A stretch of DNA of 64,000 nt, from contig NC_007798.1 in the NCBI RefSeq assembly GCF_000013165.1, positions 620,001 through 684,000 of the forward strand, given 5' to 3'. The position numbers and the translations under genes were made by a program. Of the stretch, positions 41,528 to 51,619 are shown piece by piece (within the stretch, counting starts at the first letter, position 1; each line of letters begins with the position of its first letter). Below the pieces are notes generated by a model that did no database searches, was not told where the DNA came from, and saw only the letters and a list, made by a program, of their open reading frames with translations. The DNA comes from Neorickettsia sennetsu str. Miyayama (lineage in GTDB: Bacteria > Pseudomonadota > Alphaproteobacteria > Rickettsiales > Anaplasmataceae).

Positions 41528-42901
41528 TCAGTTAAGCACCTTATACTCTTGAAACGCGGCTCTTGGAAAAACCACGTCTTGATTTACGAATACCTTAAGC
41601 CTTGTACCCTGGTTCACAGTAAGCGTTGGGTTCACGTCGGCCGTGCGCTTGACATAATCCGTTACCTGCTTTGAGGCATCTTGAATAGCTTGCATGGCAA
41701 TAATCGCACCCGGAGAACCTTTCACCTTCGATTCATCAGCATTTTCATCCTTCAGCGACGGCCTGTTTTTGGGAACGTTCATCTGACTTTTATTCGTTCC
41801 CATTATCTTATCCACTATCATACCACTTGCTACTCTAGCTGTAGCAAGGAGGATAGATGTGCTCATAACATTAGAAACTTTGTTATTCACAGCTCCTCTA
41901 ACCCCAGCTCTACCAAGCGAATCCACACCATCAAAGCCACCTAGATTTATATCTATTCCGTTAGGGAGAATAATGCGCGACCACGTTATATCAACTCTAG
42001 ATTGCGTAAAGGAAATGTCTGTTGAGTATGATCCTATTAGTCTTGAGCCCTTAGGAATTAAAATCTGGTTACCCGATTCAGAAAAGACATCCCTACTCAC
42101 GACCGCACGCACTTTCGCTTTTAGATCGGTGTTTACAGCTGTCTCGAGAACAGCATCCAACATTTTGCCCTCTGTGAGTACATAATCCAAATCCCCAACA
42201 TACCCAGCAACTATCTGCCCAGGCGTCCTCGTCAATTCCTTATCTTCAGGAGCAGTCGTATCTCTCTGTTGAAGCGACCTCCTCAACTCACCTAACTTAC
42301 TCGGATCAAGAAGAGAAGCCGGATCGGAAATACTAATCCCACTGGACTGTCCTTCCGAGGAGGTGACTCCCCCTCCTCCAAAGGCAATCATAGGGGTGCT
42401 TCTATTGTATTTATTTATGCCACTACTCACCTTACCAGGTGGATCCATAGCGCTGGATGCAGAGCCAGGTGGCTGAGGAAAAAATGACGGAAGAGACGGC
42501 CCAGCCCCGGGCTTAGTTGGAACAACAGGAGGCTTCTCTGGTATAGCAGGAACAGGTATTGCAGGTAACTTTGGAAGATCAGATATCTTTGGCGGAAGAA
42601 GCACAAGCGCCGCATCATCCTTTGGGACGAGAAAACCTTCCTTCGTATCGGTTTTTATCTTATCGGAAACGACCCTCTCTTCAACCTGAGTTTCTCTCGC
42701 TGGAATATGTGTATCTTCCTTCTGTGACTCGCTGGAAAAAAACTTATATGCAAAAAAAAACCCAACTACAACAATTAAAATATAGATGAGCTTCTTTTTA
42801 ATGCTCCCACCTTGTATCCCGGAACCTCTGTCACTAACCTCTACAGACTCATCACCTATACTAAACTCTTCCAAATCGTTGTTTTCCTTATTTCCGCGCA
42901 T
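41528..42901 (-). CDS. virB10: Type IV secretion channel protein VirB10
   Basis: VirB10 spans inner and outer membranes and forms part of the core channel. A single membrane helix (IYILIVVVGFFFAYKF) near residue 40-55 is followed by a proline-rich periplasmic stretch (about 105-150). The C-terminal TrbI/VirB10 domain follows (TVLETAVNTDLKAKVRA-type region, IPKGSRLIGSYSTD, WSRIILPNG). The frame also opens at a TTG (42907); the ATG at 42901 is preferred. It directly follows virB9. Confidence 0.95.
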   Translation of the reverse strand: MRGNKENNDLEEFSIGDESVEVSDRGSGIQGGSIKKKLIYILIVVVGFFFAYKFFSSESQKEDTHIPARETQVEERVVSDKIKTDTKEGFLVPKDDAALVLLPPKISDLPKLPAIPVPAIPEKPPVVPTKPGAGPSLPSFFPQPPGSASSAMDPPGKVSSGINKYNRSTPMIAFGGGGVTSSEGQSSGISISDPASLLDPSKLGELRRSLQQRDTTAPEDKELTRTPGQIVAGYVGDLDYVLTEGKMLDAVLETAVNTDLKAKVRAVVSRDVFSESGNQILIPKGSRLIGSYSTDISFTQSRVDITWSRIILPNGIDINLGGFDGVDSLGRAGVRGAVNNKVSNVMSTSILLATARVASGMIVDKIMGTNKSQMNVPKNRPSLKDENADESKVKGSPGAIIAMQAIQDASKQVTDYVKRTADVNPTLTVNQGTRLKVFVNQDVVFPRAAFQEYKVLN

Positions 42902-42907
42902 AACCAA

Positions 42908-43633
42908 CTACCCCAAATCATTATTCACCACTTCTAACACGGAATCCTTGTAACGTAGATGCAATTTCTTATGCACACCTTCTATCACCATATAATCCCT
43001 AAACCGCCACATCCTAGCTCGAGTCTCACTCCGATCTGAATTCACAATGAAAATTCTAGGGATATTGTCTCCTTCAAATTTGAAAAAAGTGAGCCCAAGA
43101 TTATTCATCACATCTTTGAGCTCAAAATCTGCCTTCCCACTAAAGGAGTAATTTCGACGAAGAGAGCCATAATGTAATTCGTATAATTTACCCCCCACAG
43201 AAAGTTCACCCGTACTTGAGGCATCCGAGGAGACCTCATCAGGATACTGAAACCGTACCATGTAGCTAGTCTCATTCACTTTTCTTTTCTTCTCGTCCTC
43301 TTCGGAGGCACTAAGCAAATCAAACACGTAAGTGCGCTTATCAGTAACTACAACCATGTTTGTTGAAAGTCCCTTTTCAAGAGGTCTCAGGAATATTTTT
43401 TCACCCACAGGATTTACACTCCAACCAATACTGTTGCCAAGAGCTATTGTTTTGATTCTCTCCTTATCAGAAAACTTGATGAAAGACTGATATCCATAAC
43501 TCGTATCCACCTGGAAGATTGTGCTCTCCGAATAGACGAGAGTTCGCACACGCGGATCATGCTCGAGGGCATATGCTCGTATGCAGAAAAGTGCGAAAAA
43601 CACAACAAAAAACAACTCACGAATGATCATCAT
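42908..43633 (-). CDS. virB9: Type IV secretion outer-core protein VirB9
   Basis: VirB9 is the outer-membrane-proximal core component. A signal peptide (IRELFFVVFFALFCIRAYA) precedes the family's DPRVRTLVYSES opening, and the C-terminal domain has YSFSGKADFELKDVMNNLGLTFFKFEGD followed by PRIFIVNSD, the region that contacts VirB10. The start overlaps the end of virB8 by 17 bases. It has 241 residues. Confidence 0.94.
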   Translation of the reverse strand: MMIIRELFFVVFFALFCIRAYALEHDPRVRTLVYSESTIFQVDTSYGYQSFIKFSDKERIKTIALGNSIGWSVNPVGEKIFLRPLEKGLSTNMVVVTDKRTYVFDLLSASEEDEKKRKVNETSYMVRFQYPDEVSSDASSTGELSVGGKLYELHYGSLRRNYSFSGKADFELKDVMNNLGLTFFKFEGDNIPRIFIVNSDRSETRARMWRFRDYMVIEGVHKKLHLRYKDSVLEVVNNDLG

Positions 43634-44318
43634 CTACCTGATAAGAAACAACAACAAAACCAAGAGGATTGAGGCGCCTATCCTCTTCTGAAAGATCAAG
43701 ATCCATATAACTGTATCTGACAGACACAATCTTATTTGTGACACTCACTCCACCATCACTATTTACAAATCTCATAGTAATTCTCATCTGAACCGTATCA
43801 CTGTCTAGATGTCTTATGGAGCGAACCTCGTATTTAGAATCCGCTACATTAGCGTATAAGTTGAGCGGACTTGTAGGATTACTTAAGGAGAGAGATCCCT
43901 TAAACAGCGTATAAAGGCTAGGATCTGAAAATACTCTCACTGTGGTGTAGTAATCGTAACGATACGTTGCAGGATGAAAAACCTCCCTTGCCTTTACATA
44001 CTGCGTAACAAAATAATTCGTTATTGCCCTGTTTGCAGAATACTCCTTTACCGTAGCAGGATTGACGCGTGCTATAGTTCCGGTTTTCTTGGAAACTTCG
44101 ATCACAAAAGCCTCTATTGTTCTTGAACTACTAACCGCAAACAAAGCAAAAACAACTAACATAAGGGCTACTATGACCCCCAAGTTCAGCACCACAAGAA
44201 AGTTCCTTTGCAGAGTAACCCGTCCTACGTGCTCCTCGTACCAGTGGGCCACCTTTTGTTTCGCTTCGCTTTTGCTTTTGAAAAACCTCACCATACACCC
44301 ATCAGAAATACAGAACAC
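43617..44318 (-). CDS. virB8: Type IV secretion assembly protein VirB8
   Basis: VirB8 is a bitopic inner-membrane protein that nucleates the secretion apparatus. One membrane helix (VLNLGVIVALMLVVFALFAV) lies near residue 43-62, with a periplasmic domain after it (YVKAREVFHPATYRYDYYTTVRVFSDP, with conserved aromatic residues). GTG 44318 or ATG 44294 could start it. It is the first gene of the virB8-9-10-11-D4 run; ribA lies 249 bases upstream on the same strand. Confidence 0.93.
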   Translation of the reverse strand: MFCISDGCMVRFFKSKSEAKQKVAHWYEEHVGRVTLQRNFLVVLNLGVIVALMLVVFALFAVSSSRTIEAFVIEVSKKTGTIARVNPATVKEYSANRAITNYFVTQYVKAREVFHPATYRYDYYTTVRVFSDPSLYTLFKGSLSLSNPTSPLNLYANVADSKYEVRSIRHLDSDTVQMRITMRFVNSDGGVSVTNKIVSVRYSYMDLDLSEEDRRLNPLGFVVVSYQVDDDHS

Positions 44319-44567
44319 AAACCATACTAGACAAGATCTAACAACAGTTCCTTAGTAAAATATCAACTTCCGTAGGCAGAACAACAAAAAAACAACACTG
44401 CAACCAAAAAAGTGAAGAACACGAACCAGTAGCATGAACAGCACTCAGATATACTACAGTATTCACCAAGATGCTACATAAGCAAAGAAACAGGTCACAG
44501 CAATCGCACAAAAAAGACTACAAAGAACGTAAAGTAACCCTGACTTAATTTCAAAAAGGTTAAAAAC

Positions 44568-45638
44568 CTAAGCGATAAAGATATGCCCAAGCTTCTCAGA
44601 TTTCGTTTGAAGGTACTTGTGATTGTAGGGATTGCTCCTCATCAAGATTGGCACACGAGACGCAACGTCTACCCCTGCGGAACTGAGTTGACGGATCTTC
44701 TCCGGGTTATTTGTAATGAGTCTAACTTTTTGGACACCAAGATCTTTTAGAATAAGCCTTACCACTCTAAAATCACGCTCGTCATCCTTAAAACCAAGAC
44801 AGAGGTTTGCTTCAACTGTGTCAAGACCCTTATCTTCTTGCAGATTATATGCACGTATTTTGTTCGGTAATCCTATACCCCTACCTTCTTGCGAAAGATA
44901 CAGTATTATTCCACCCGCTGGATCCTCAGCAATCTTCTTAACTGTATCGTGTAGTTGATCCCTGCAGTCACACGATAGACTACCCAGCAGGTCCCCTGTA
45001 TAACAGGAAGAGTGCACCCTAACAAGCGGCTCCTTTGAACTCAAAGGGTCACCTATAATAATTGCATAGTGCTCTTTCAAGATTGACCGGTAACATACCA
45101 TGTAGGAATCCACGTTCTCTCTTATCCGTATTTTTGCTTCTGAGACGCGGGTAATATGTTGCTGCACCAGCCCTCTCGATATGGCATCCAAATCCATTAC
45201 CTGCAACCCGTTGGAAAAGGCAAAATTCAACATATCTGTGCGTTCCTGGAATTCGAGTGTGGAAACAAGGACCTCTGGCAGAAGCTCAGCCATCTTTGCA
45301 AGCACTACTAGCAGCTCCTCTTCCTCACTAGCAGGAATAGTCTCTGCTAACCTTATCAACAATTCCAACCCTAACCTAAGTTCTTCAACTACTTTTAGAG
45401 ACAATCTCACACTTTGATTATTTGAACTGCCCGAATGAAAACCAATGCGCTCAGCAGACAACAAAAGTGAGACTCCTACTTTTCCGTAATTCCTAAAGAA
45501 CCCTTCTACATCGCATGACTCACGTGGAGCCGCAACAACGACTTTAGAGAAACTGCAAAAAATCACCGGGATACCGGCTTTGAACGCGCACAAAGCAAAA
45601 GCCGCTTGACGCTCAGGAGACAAAGACATCAGAAACAA
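44568..45638 (-). CDS. ribA: GTP cyclohydrolase II with an N-terminal extension
   Basis: RibA opens GTP to start riboflavin synthesis. The catalytic domain (about residues 160-356) has VRVHSSCYTGDLLGSLSCDCRDQL, where three Cys bind zinc, then LYLSQEGRGIGLPNKIRAY and the late VRLITNNPEKI. The N-terminal 160 residues are additional and only vaguely like a DHBP synthase-type fold; such extensions occur in alphaproteobacteria. In Anaplasmataceae, ribA is known to lie upstream of virB8 and can be co-transcribed. Confidence 0.93.
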   Translation of the reverse strand: MFLMSLSPERQAAFALCAFKAGIPVIFCSFSKVVVAAPRESCDVEGFFRNYGKVGVSLLLSAERIGFHSGSSNNQSVRLSLKVVEELRLGLELLIRLAETIPASEEEELLVVLAKMAELLPEVLVSTLEFQERTDMLNFAFSNGLQVMDLDAISRGLVQQHITRVSEAKIRIRENVDSYMVCYRSILKEHYAIIIGDPLSSKEPLVRVHSSCYTGDLLGSLSCDCRDQLHDTVKKIAEDPAGGIILYLSQEGRGIGLPNKIRAYNLQEDKGLDTVEANLCLGFKDDERDFRVVRLILKDLGVQKVRLITNNPEKIRQLSSAGVDVASRVPILMRSNPYNHKYLQTKSEKLGHIFIA

Positions 45639-45845
45639 AAAGAAAGGCTAGAACGAAGAAAAACTACTTCATCTATATACTATCTAGGAACTGTTGATCA
45701 ACAATCGGCACAACGCAAATGTTACCGCACAACTAATGCATTTGCAAAACTCACACTACAATGGGTTCTAATTTAAGAAAGAAACTAGCAAGGTAACGCT
45801 AAGTGGACTATCATACTGTTCTGTTAGCCGATCTTTCAAAGCACA

Positions 45846-46844
45846 GTGACAGAAATCACAGTAAGAGAAGCAATAAGAAATGCAATGGCCGAGGAAATGC
45901 GCCGTGACTCCGACGTTTTCATTATCGGTGAAGAGGTGGGTAAGTATCAAGGAGCATATAAAGTAACACAAGGGCTCCTCGAAGAATTCGGCGAAAAAAG
46001 GGTCGTGGATACACCCATAAGCGAACATGCTTTTGCAGGTATAGCCACTGGAGCGGCTTTTGTAGGTCTGAGACCAATAGTCGAGTTTATGTCATTTAAT
46101 TTCTCACTACAAGCAATGGACCAGATTCTTAACTCTGCCGCAAAAACACATTACATGTCTGGTGGACGTCTGAGCTGTCCTATCGTCTTCAGGGGACCTA
46201 ATGGGGCTGCTGTTCAAGTAGGCGCGCAACATTCACAATGTTTTGCTGCGTGGTATTCTCACGTACCCGGTTTAAAGGTAGTAGCTCCATACTTTGCGTC
46301 CGATTGTCGTGGATTGCTAAAGTCAGCAGTAAGAGATAACAACCCTGTCATCTTCTTAGAAAACGAAAGGACATACGGGCTCGTACATACTCTTACTGCA
46401 GAGCAAGAAGCAGAGGATTACTTGGTTCCAATTGGGGAGGCAAACGTTCTCAGAAATGGTACAGATGTCACGATAGTGACATTTTCGATTTGTGTAGAAC
46501 TAGCACTTGAAGCAGCAGAAGCGCTAGAAAGCGAACATAACATAAGTGTTGAGGTAATAGATTTGCGTACACTTAGACCGCTAGATTTCCAAACGATCAT
46601 TAGATCCCTTGAAAAGACGAATAAATTAGTCACACTAGAACAGGGTTTTCCCGTTCTGAGTTTCGGATCTGAAGTATCAGCAAGAATCATGGAGGAAGGC
46701 TTCGATTTACTAGATGCGCCTGTGGTCAGAATTTCTGGCAGAGACGTTCCAATGCCATACTCTAGTGCACTAGAAAAGCTGGCTCTTCCTCAACTACCTG
46801 AGGTGATAGAGGTCGTAAAGAAAGTAGCCACCAGCGGAATCTAG
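45846..46844 (+). CDS. pdhB: Pyruvate dehydrogenase E1 component subunit beta
   Basis: The 332-residue protein has the E1-beta pattern: [50 protein letters not shown], then the C-terminal [10 protein letters not shown]-like segment and GRDVPMPYS near the end. With the alpha subunit, elsewhere, it decarboxylates pyruvate and feeds acetyl groups to E2. A GTG at 45846 is the start. The gene is divergent from ribA. Confidence 0.95.
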   Translation: MTEITVREAIRNAMAEEMRRDSDVFIIGEEVGKYQGAYKVTQGLLEEFGEKRVVDTPISEHAFAGIATGAAFVGLRPIVEFMSFNFSLQAMDQILNSAAKTHYMSGGRLSCPIVFRGPNGAAVQVGAQHSQCFAAWYSHVPGLKVVAPYFASDCRGLLKSAVRDNNPVIFLENERTYGLVHTLTAEQEAEDYLVPIGEANVLRNGTDVTIVTFSICVELALEAAEALESEHNISVEVIDLRTLRPLDFQTIIRSLEKTNKLVTLEQGFPVLSFGSEVSARIMEEGFDLLDAPVVRISGRDVPMPYSSALEKLALPQLPEVIEVVKKVATSGI

Positions 46845-47198
46845 TTGCTTACTCCGCTCATAACTCCACGCTGAGATGCGTCAGGACTGGTAGCATCTGC
46901 CCTTAAATTTGAACTGTGAGTTGTGGCTAAAATCGCTTACCAGAAAGCTTTGGTTCCATAACATTAGGTAAAGGACCACAAGACACATTACTATGGACTT
47001 ACTCAGCCCTTACTGCTTAAGCAAAATGACTCTACTGCAAGAAACACGGATTCAGGATCAGCTTCTTGGAAGAATTTAGCGTTTACACGAAAATTGGCAA
47101 AGGACTTCTTGAATGCTATTGTACATCTATACAAATCGTGCGAAATTTCCAGATTTCATATAGCTAGTTGAAGTAGTGAATTGGTGGTATAGGAAGGC
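46845..47198. other. Intergenic region between pdhB and the coiled-coil gene
   Basis: No gene is supported in these 354 bases. A possible promoter (TTGAAT near 47110 and an AT-rich TATACA near 47134) could serve the next gene. No terminator-like hairpin with a T-run was found for pdhB. Confidence 0.35.
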
Positions 47199-47462
47199 AT
47201 GACCAAGAAAAATCCGGTTTCGTTTCAAAAACTTGACTTTGCACTGAAACACCTTGAAACAACGATCCTGAGAAGGATTCAACTTGAAAAAATAAAAAAA
47301 CAGCAGGAATGTGAAAAATTATCAACCGAGATAGCAGAGTTGAAAAGACAAATAAGCGTGCACCTGAACGAAATTAAAACTCTGAGAAGTATAATCAAAG
47401 AGACAGCTGCGGGGATTAGTGAAGTCATAGAGATTATCGAAAAGGTCAATCATCAGGCATAA
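47199..47462 (+). CDS. Small coiled-coil protein upstream of zapA (DUF4164-like)
   Basis: The 87-residue protein is mostly heptad-like helix (LDFALKHLETTILRRIQLEKIKKQQECEKLS, IAELKRQISVHLNEI). In alphaproteobacteria a short coiled-coil protein of the DUF4164 type often precedes zapA. Length, composition and position here match that pattern, although the sequence match is only by eye. A role near the division machinery is an inference from location. The zapA gene begins 182 bases later. Confidence 0.7.
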   Translation: MTKKNPVSFQKLDFALKHLETTILRRIQLEKIKKQQECEKLSTEIAELKRQISVHLNEIKTLRSIIKETAAGISEVIEIIEKVNHQA

Positions 47463-47644
47463 TTAAGCGTATTTTGATTAAGCCAGATTCCAGTAAATTA
47501 GATAAGCCTAGTTGTAGATAGGCATGGTGAACTTACAATAGGTCCTCAAATTGCACTTGCATTTGCTTAAGTTAGACTGTAGAAAGCACAGATAGACAAG
47601 CTTTATCTCAATACCTGCCCCTCTCAGAACACAGAAAAATCTCT

Positions 47645-47968
47645 ATGAACATGCTCATAACGAAAAAGATCACTATAAATGGCGCAGAGTACAAGGTAGC
47701 TTGCTCCAAGGAGGATGAAAATCGCATAGACTACGTCGCAGAACAATTAAATCAACGGGTCAAGAAGATTTCAGCAGCGTCACATTCAAAATTAAACGAC
47801 GCCACTCTGCTCCTTTTTGCCGCCTTGGAGCTAGAAAGTCTTCTCTTAGATACTACTACCGAAGATATGGCTTGTACTGGAAGTACAAAACATCAACAAG
47901 AAAAAGTTATTGAGTACGCTACAGCTACTATTGAAAATTTTATCAAGCACGTAGAGAATATGGATTGA
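47645..47968 (+). CDS. zapA: Cell division protein ZapA
   Basis: The 107-residue protein has the ZapA arrangement: an N-terminal globular part (KKITINGAEYKVACSKEDENRIDYVAEQLNQRV), which normally binds FtsZ bundles, and a C-terminal helix. A GTG/ATG-rich start leaves ATG at 47645 as the natural one. In many bacteria zapA is followed by the 6S RNA gene; here a leucine tRNA begins five bases after the stop. Confidence 0.82.
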   Translation: MNMLITKKITINGAEYKVACSKEDENRIDYVAEQLNQRVKKISAASHSKLNDATLLLFAALELESLLLDTTTEDMACTGSTKHQQEKVIEYATATIENFIKHVENMD

Positions 47969-47973
47969 CGTGT

Positions 47974-48057
47974 GCGGACGTGGCGGAATTGGTAGACGCG
48001 CTAGACTTAGGATCTAGTGGGCATCCCGTGGAGGTTCAAGTCCTCTCGTCCGTACCA
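47974..48057 (+). tRNA. tRNA-Leu, anticodon UAG, CCA encoded
   Basis: The seven-base acceptor stem GCGGACG pairs with CGTCCGT (a G-U first pair), and the anticodon stem CTAGA/TCTAG encloses loop CTTAGGA with anticodon TAG, which reads CUN leucine codons. A long variable arm (GGGCATCCCG) marks it as a class II tRNA. The T arm has GGTTCAAGTCC. The 3' ACCA is encoded. It sits between zapA and tig, with 28 bases to the likely tig start. Confidence 0.97.
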
Positions 48058-48085
48058 GGATGCTTTAGGGCTTAGGTCTATCGCT

Positions 48086-49387
48086 ATGCTATTGAAGGAA
48101 GTTTATAGTCACGGCTTAAAAAGAAAATACGAGGTCGAGGTACCGGCATCCGATATAGATGCTGGTTTCAAAGAGGCTATTGAAGACAGGATAAAGAAAA
48201 ATGTCTATCGGGGTTTTAGGAAGGGTAAGACTCCCTTTGACGTCGTTGCGAAACAGGAAGAAGGCCTGATAGATAGTGTTATCGTCGACCAAGTCTACAG
48301 ACATTGGTACGACATTAAGCAAAATGAAAAGCTTGTCCTTTTCAATAACCAGGAAGAAATTACAGGTATAGATGCTACAGCATACAAAGAGAGTAAAGCT
48401 GCCGTTAAGTTCACTGTTGAGTGCGAGCTTCTCCCACAGATCCCGAAGATAGACTTTTCCCAGGTAAGTGTCAAAACAAAATCATTTGAGGTGTCTGAGA
48501 AGGACATAGAAAAGTATAAACAAAAAGTGAAGGAGCAGCTCGTGGACTGGGTTGATCTTGCTCAGTCTGATTCGATAGAGAGTGGAGATAGGGTAGTTGT
48601 TGATCTGCGCGGCAAAGTTGGCGATGAGGCATTTAGGGGTGGTCAACTTGATAACTTCGAATGTCAGGTCGGTGACGGCAAAGTAATTGCTCCTTTAAGT
48701 GACGGACTGATTGGCATGAAGGTTGGTGAAGAACGCCTCATTCCAGTTCTGTTTCCGGAGGATTATCACGATATTGCAGTTGCCGGTAAAAATGCTGTTT
48801 TCCATACTTTGGTAAAGAGTGGGAAGAGGTCGCAGAAAGTGTCAGATCCGGAAGCTGCACTACTCAAGCGGTTGTCCTGCAAAACAGATGACGAGACTAA
48901 TGAAAAAGTAAAAAGCCTCCTCAACTTGGAATGCTCAAAAAGGATTAATGAACTTCTCAGGAGGCAGATAGAAGCACAGTTGGAAAAATATGATTTTCAA
49001 GTTCCAGAATCACTTTTGGAAAGACAAGAACGCTATGTTAAGGTTGATCTTCCAAGCATTTCTGCAGATGATCTTAAAAAAGAGGCTATGCGAAGAACCA
49101 GACTTTCGCTTATTCTGGCTGAGTTCGCAGCAGAGAGAAATATATCGATTGATAAGACCGATGTTGCTCGTCATCTGCTAAATGTTTCCATGGCTGCTGG
49201 TCTAGATTCAAGCTATTTAGCAGAGATATATAGAAACAATAAGGACTTTGCAGGTTCGGTAACCCTTAAATTAATGGAAAGTAAGATATTTGCTGCATTA
49301 CTGGAAACCGTGCAGAAGGAAGCTGAAGCTTCGAGTGTTGATGAAATACTCGGTTGTACAGAAGAAAAAGTTGGGACACAGGTATAG
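48086..49387 (+). CDS. tig: Trigger factor
   Basis: Trigger factor is the ribosome-associated chaperone and prolyl isomerase. The ribosome-binding domain has the signature NVYRGFRKGKTPFDVV near residue 40. The FKBP-type centre contains DRVVVDLRGKVGDEAFRGG, and the C-terminal arms follow. The frame also opens at 48017, but that start lies inside the tRNA-Leu gene, so ATG 48086 is chosen. It is the first gene of tig-clpP-clpX. Confidence 0.94.
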   Translation: MLLKEVYSHGLKRKYEVEVPASDIDAGFKEAIEDRIKKNVYRGFRKGKTPFDVVAKQEEGLIDSVIVDQVYRHWYDIKQNEKLVLFNNQEEITGIDATAYKESKAAVKFTVECELLPQIPKIDFSQVSVKTKSFEVSEKDIEKYKQKVKEQLVDWVDLAQSDSIESGDRVVVDLRGKVGDEAFRGGQLDNFECQVGDGKVIAPLSDGLIGMKVGEERLIPVLFPEDYHDIAVAGKNAVFHTLVKSGKRSQKVSDPEAALLKRLSCKTDDETNEKVKSLLNLECSKRINELLRRQIEAQLEKYDFQVPESLLERQERYVKVDLPSISADDLKKEAMRRTRLSLILAEFAAERNISIDKTDVARHLLNVSMAAGLDSSYLAEIYRNNKDFAGSVTLKLMESKIFAALLETVQKEAEASSVDEILGCTEEKVGTQV

Positions 49388-49393
49388 ACACAA

Positions 49394-50029
49394 ATGGAAA
49401 TGGATACTCTTGTCAGAGAAAAAATGAATCTTGTTCCGATGGTAGTTGATCAAACACCTCGGGGCGAGAGAGCGTACGACATATTTTCAAGACTCTTGAA
49501 AGAACGTGTTGTTTTCCTCACAGGACCGATAGAGGATGGAATGGCTAGTCTCATAGTCGCACAGCTCCTTTTTCTCGAAGCAGAGAACCCTGATAAGGAT
49601 ATTTTTATGTATATTAACTCTCCAGGTGGTGTCGTGACTGCTGGCCTTTCGATATATGATACAATGCAGTACATAAAGCCATCTGTCTCAACCGTTTGCG
49701 TCGGTCAAGCCGCTTCTGCTGCCTCTTTGATACTCGCTTCTGGCGCAGAGGGAAAACGTTTTGCTCTTCCGCATTCGCGTGTAATGGTACATCAGCCCTC
49801 TGGTGGGGTACGAGGCCAGGCAACCGATATGGAGATTCACGTAAAAGAGATATTACAGCTCAAGAGAATGATTAATGAGATCTACCAAAAACATACAGGT
49901 GAAACAATAAAGAAAATAGAAACGTTGCTCGAGAGAGATACCTTTTTGAGCCCGGAAGAAGCGAAAAAGGTTGGCATAATTGATGACATAATCACACAGA
50001 GGAAAGAGAATAGTGGTAAACAAGAGTGA
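49394..50029 (+). CDS. clpP: ATP-dependent Clp protease proteolytic subunit ClpP
   Basis: ClpP is the serine protease barrel that works with ClpX or ClpA. The catalytic Ser is in [12 protein letters not shown], the His in [12 protein letters not shown], and the Asp in [18 protein letters not shown]. The [21 protein letters not shown] opening is typical. ATG 49394 opens the frame; ATG 49424, preceded by AGAGAAAAA, would give the family's usual start and is an alternative. The end overlaps clpX by 17 bases. Confidence 0.96.
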   Translation: MEMDTLVREKMNLVPMVVDQTPRGERAYDIFSRLLKERVVFLTGPIEDGMASLIVAQLLFLEAENPDKDIFMYINSPGGVVTAGLSIYDTMQYIKPSVSTVCVGQAASAASLILASGAEGKRFALPHSRVMVHQPSGGVRGQATDMEIHVKEILQLKRMINEIYQKHTGETIKKIETLLERDTFLSPEEAKKVGIIDDIITQRKENSGKQE

Positions 50030-51215
50030 TCTGGTTCCGAAGTGCTCTTTTTGTGGTGAGACGGAAGACAAAGTACGGAAACTTGTTGCGGGTATGTCCG
50101 CATTTATCTGTGACAGATGCATAGCGTTATGCTCTAACGTACTCAGTGAAGAAATTACTCTTGAAGCAGTTTCTGCAGAAAGATTCACTCCGAAGGACAT
50201 AAAGAAATACTTTGATTCATTCATTACAGCTCAAGAGGACGCCAAGAAAATACTTTCTGTTGCGGTCTATAACCATTACAAATGCTTTGTGGGTAATAGG
50301 CTTAATTCGAAGGATGTTGAAATCACAAAATCTAATATTCTTATCATCGGGCCTACTGGCTGCGGAAAAACACTTTTTGCAAAAACATTGGCACGCTTTT
50401 TGAATGTACCGTTCGCAATTTGTGATGCTACAAGTATTACTGAGGCTGGCTATGTAGGAGACGATGTAGAAAACATCTTGAGGATGCTCCTACAATCTGC
50501 TGACTACAACGTTGAAGCAGCACAAAAAGGAATAGTGTACATCGACGAGATTGATAAGATTTCCAGAAAGTCGGACAGTCCATCCATAACAAGAGACGTC
50601 TCTGGAGAAGGGGTTCAACAAGCCTTGCTCAAAATTATGGAAGGGACAATTGCATCTGTTCCTCCTCAGGGAGGGCGCAAGCATCCAAACCAGGAAACCA
50701 TACAAATCGATACGACTAACATATTATTCATCTGTGGTGGTGCTTTCGTCGGGTTAGACAATATAATCGCAAACCGTCAAAGCATTAATACGATGGGATT
50801 TAAATCTGAACTTCAAAGTAAAGAGGTTTCTCCAACAATACTGAAGAAAGTCGAACCTGAGGATCTGGTTAAATTTGGTATGATTCCTGAATTTGTTGGA
50901 CGGTTGCCCGTAATAGGAGTGCTTGATGAACTAACGGAAGACAATTTGGTCGAAATACTGTCGGTACCAAAAAATGCACTCGTAAAACAGTATGTATGCT
51001 TATTTGGAATGGATAATATACAACTCTCCTTTAGTGATGAAGCACTCAAGACAGTGGCTCGTGCAGCAATCAAAAGAAAGGTCGGTGCTAGAGGGCTAAG
51101 GGCAATTATGGAATCTGTACTACGTAATTACATGTTTGAACTCCCGAGTAACAAAGATGTTAAGACACTCATTATCACAGAGGATATAGTACGTGCAGAG
51201 ATGGCGAACACTTAG
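50013..51215 (+). CDS. clpX: ATP-dependent Clp protease ATP-binding subunit ClpX
   Basis: ClpX unfolds proteins and feeds them to ClpP. The N-terminal zinc finger has CSFC and CDRC pairs (about residues 9-37), the Walker [14 protein letters not shown] is near 113, and Walker [11 protein letters not shown] and the sensor GGAFVGL follow. The [13 protein letters not shown] segment is the sensor 2 region. A GTG starts the gene inside the end of clpP. The 400-residue length is normal. Confidence 0.97.
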   Translation: MVNKSDLVPKCSFCGETEDKVRKLVAGMSAFICDRCIALCSNVLSEEITLEAVSAERFTPKDIKKYFDSFITAQEDAKKILSVAVYNHYKCFVGNRLNSKDVEITKSNILIIGPTGCGKTLFAKTLARFLNVPFAICDATSITEAGYVGDDVENILRMLLQSADYNVEAAQKGIVYIDEIDKISRKSDSPSITRDVSGEGVQQALLKIMEGTIASVPPQGGRKHPNQETIQIDTTNILFICGGAFVGLDNIIANRQSINTMGFKSELQSKEVSPTILKKVEPEDLVKFGMIPEFVGRLPVIGVLDELTEDNLVEILSVPKNALVKQYVCLFGMDNIQLSFSDEALKTVARAAIKRKVGARGLRAIMESVLRNYMFELPSNKDVKTLIITEDIVRAEMANT

Positions 51216-51406
51216 TGCTGTTCCAGCCACTTAGACGCCATATGATCAATTGTAGAAATCTTTTTACGCTGGTAGACCATTTGTCTTTCAGGAAAATTTT
51301 TCGACAGTATAAAAGAAGTTAAGTAACGGTTTACAAGCCGGCAGTGTATCTTAGGTTTTGTTTCCTTTATTTTAATTCCAAAATTAGAAAGGTTACCTTC
51401 CAGCAT
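51212..51406 (-). CDS. Doubtful small ORF convergent with clpX
   Basis: The 64-residue frame is basic and contains no recognised domain ([19 protein letters not shown]..., ...[20 protein letters not shown]). It has no clear ribosome-binding site, and its end overlaps the clpX stop by four bases. The next minus-strand transcript upstream terminates at 51433, before this frame, so it would need its own promoter. It may be real but is weakly supported. Confidence 0.25.
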   Translation of the reverse strand: MLEGNLSNFGIKIKETKPKIHCRLVNRYLTSFILSKNFPERQMVYQRKKISTIDHMASKWLEQH

Positions 51407-51432
51407 ACGTTAATTTAAGGGTTGTGATAGAT

Positions 51433-51464
51433 AAAAAAAAAGCCCTAGGCCCGATAAGGCAGGG
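51433..51464 (-). terminator. Intrinsic terminator of the minus-strand RNA
   Basis: Read on the minus strand, CCCT-GCCT pairs with GGGC-CT-AGGG around a TATC loop (eight pairs, two-base bulge), followed by C and nine Ts. This is the clearest terminator in the window, yet no protein gene of that strand lies upstream of it. It defines the 3' end of the candidate RNA. Confidence 0.8.
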
Positions 51465-51614
51465 GTAATACTATGGGAACATAGTTGTATTGTGTAAGTT
51501 CGTATACTTTAAGGAAATTTCTCTCATAAACAACGCCTAGCACAGGCTGCTGTCCAAACAGATAAGTCTTCAACTTAAATATCCTTAAAGTTGCTAGTAT
51601 CACAAAGCTACCAC
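51433..51614 (-). ncRNA. Candidate structured RNA, 6S-like
   Basis: On the minus strand this transcript can fold into one long rod. GGTAG (51608-51612) pairs with CTGCC, GTGATACTA (51595-51603) with TAGTATTAC (51465-51473), then ACTTTAAGGA with TCCTTAAAGT, and at the tip ACAGC-A-GCCT with AGGC-GTTGT. The stems are separated by large internal loops, the look of a 6S RNA, which mimics an open promoter and binds RNA polymerase. A promoter and an intrinsic terminator flank it and give about 180 bases. The usual place of ssrS beside zapA is taken by tRNA-Leu here. The 6S identity is an inference; the existence of an RNA is better supported. Confidence 0.55.
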
Positions 51615-51619
51615 TAACC

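Noticed and set aside
47463-47644. Spacer before zapA as a 6S RNA site
   Set aside because: 6S RNA usually follows zapA; only one short hairpin (GCCTA/TAGGC) is seen and no rod-like fold.
48017-48085. Longer N-terminus of trigger factor
   Set aside because: It would run through the tRNA-Leu gene; the ATG at 48086 matches the family start.
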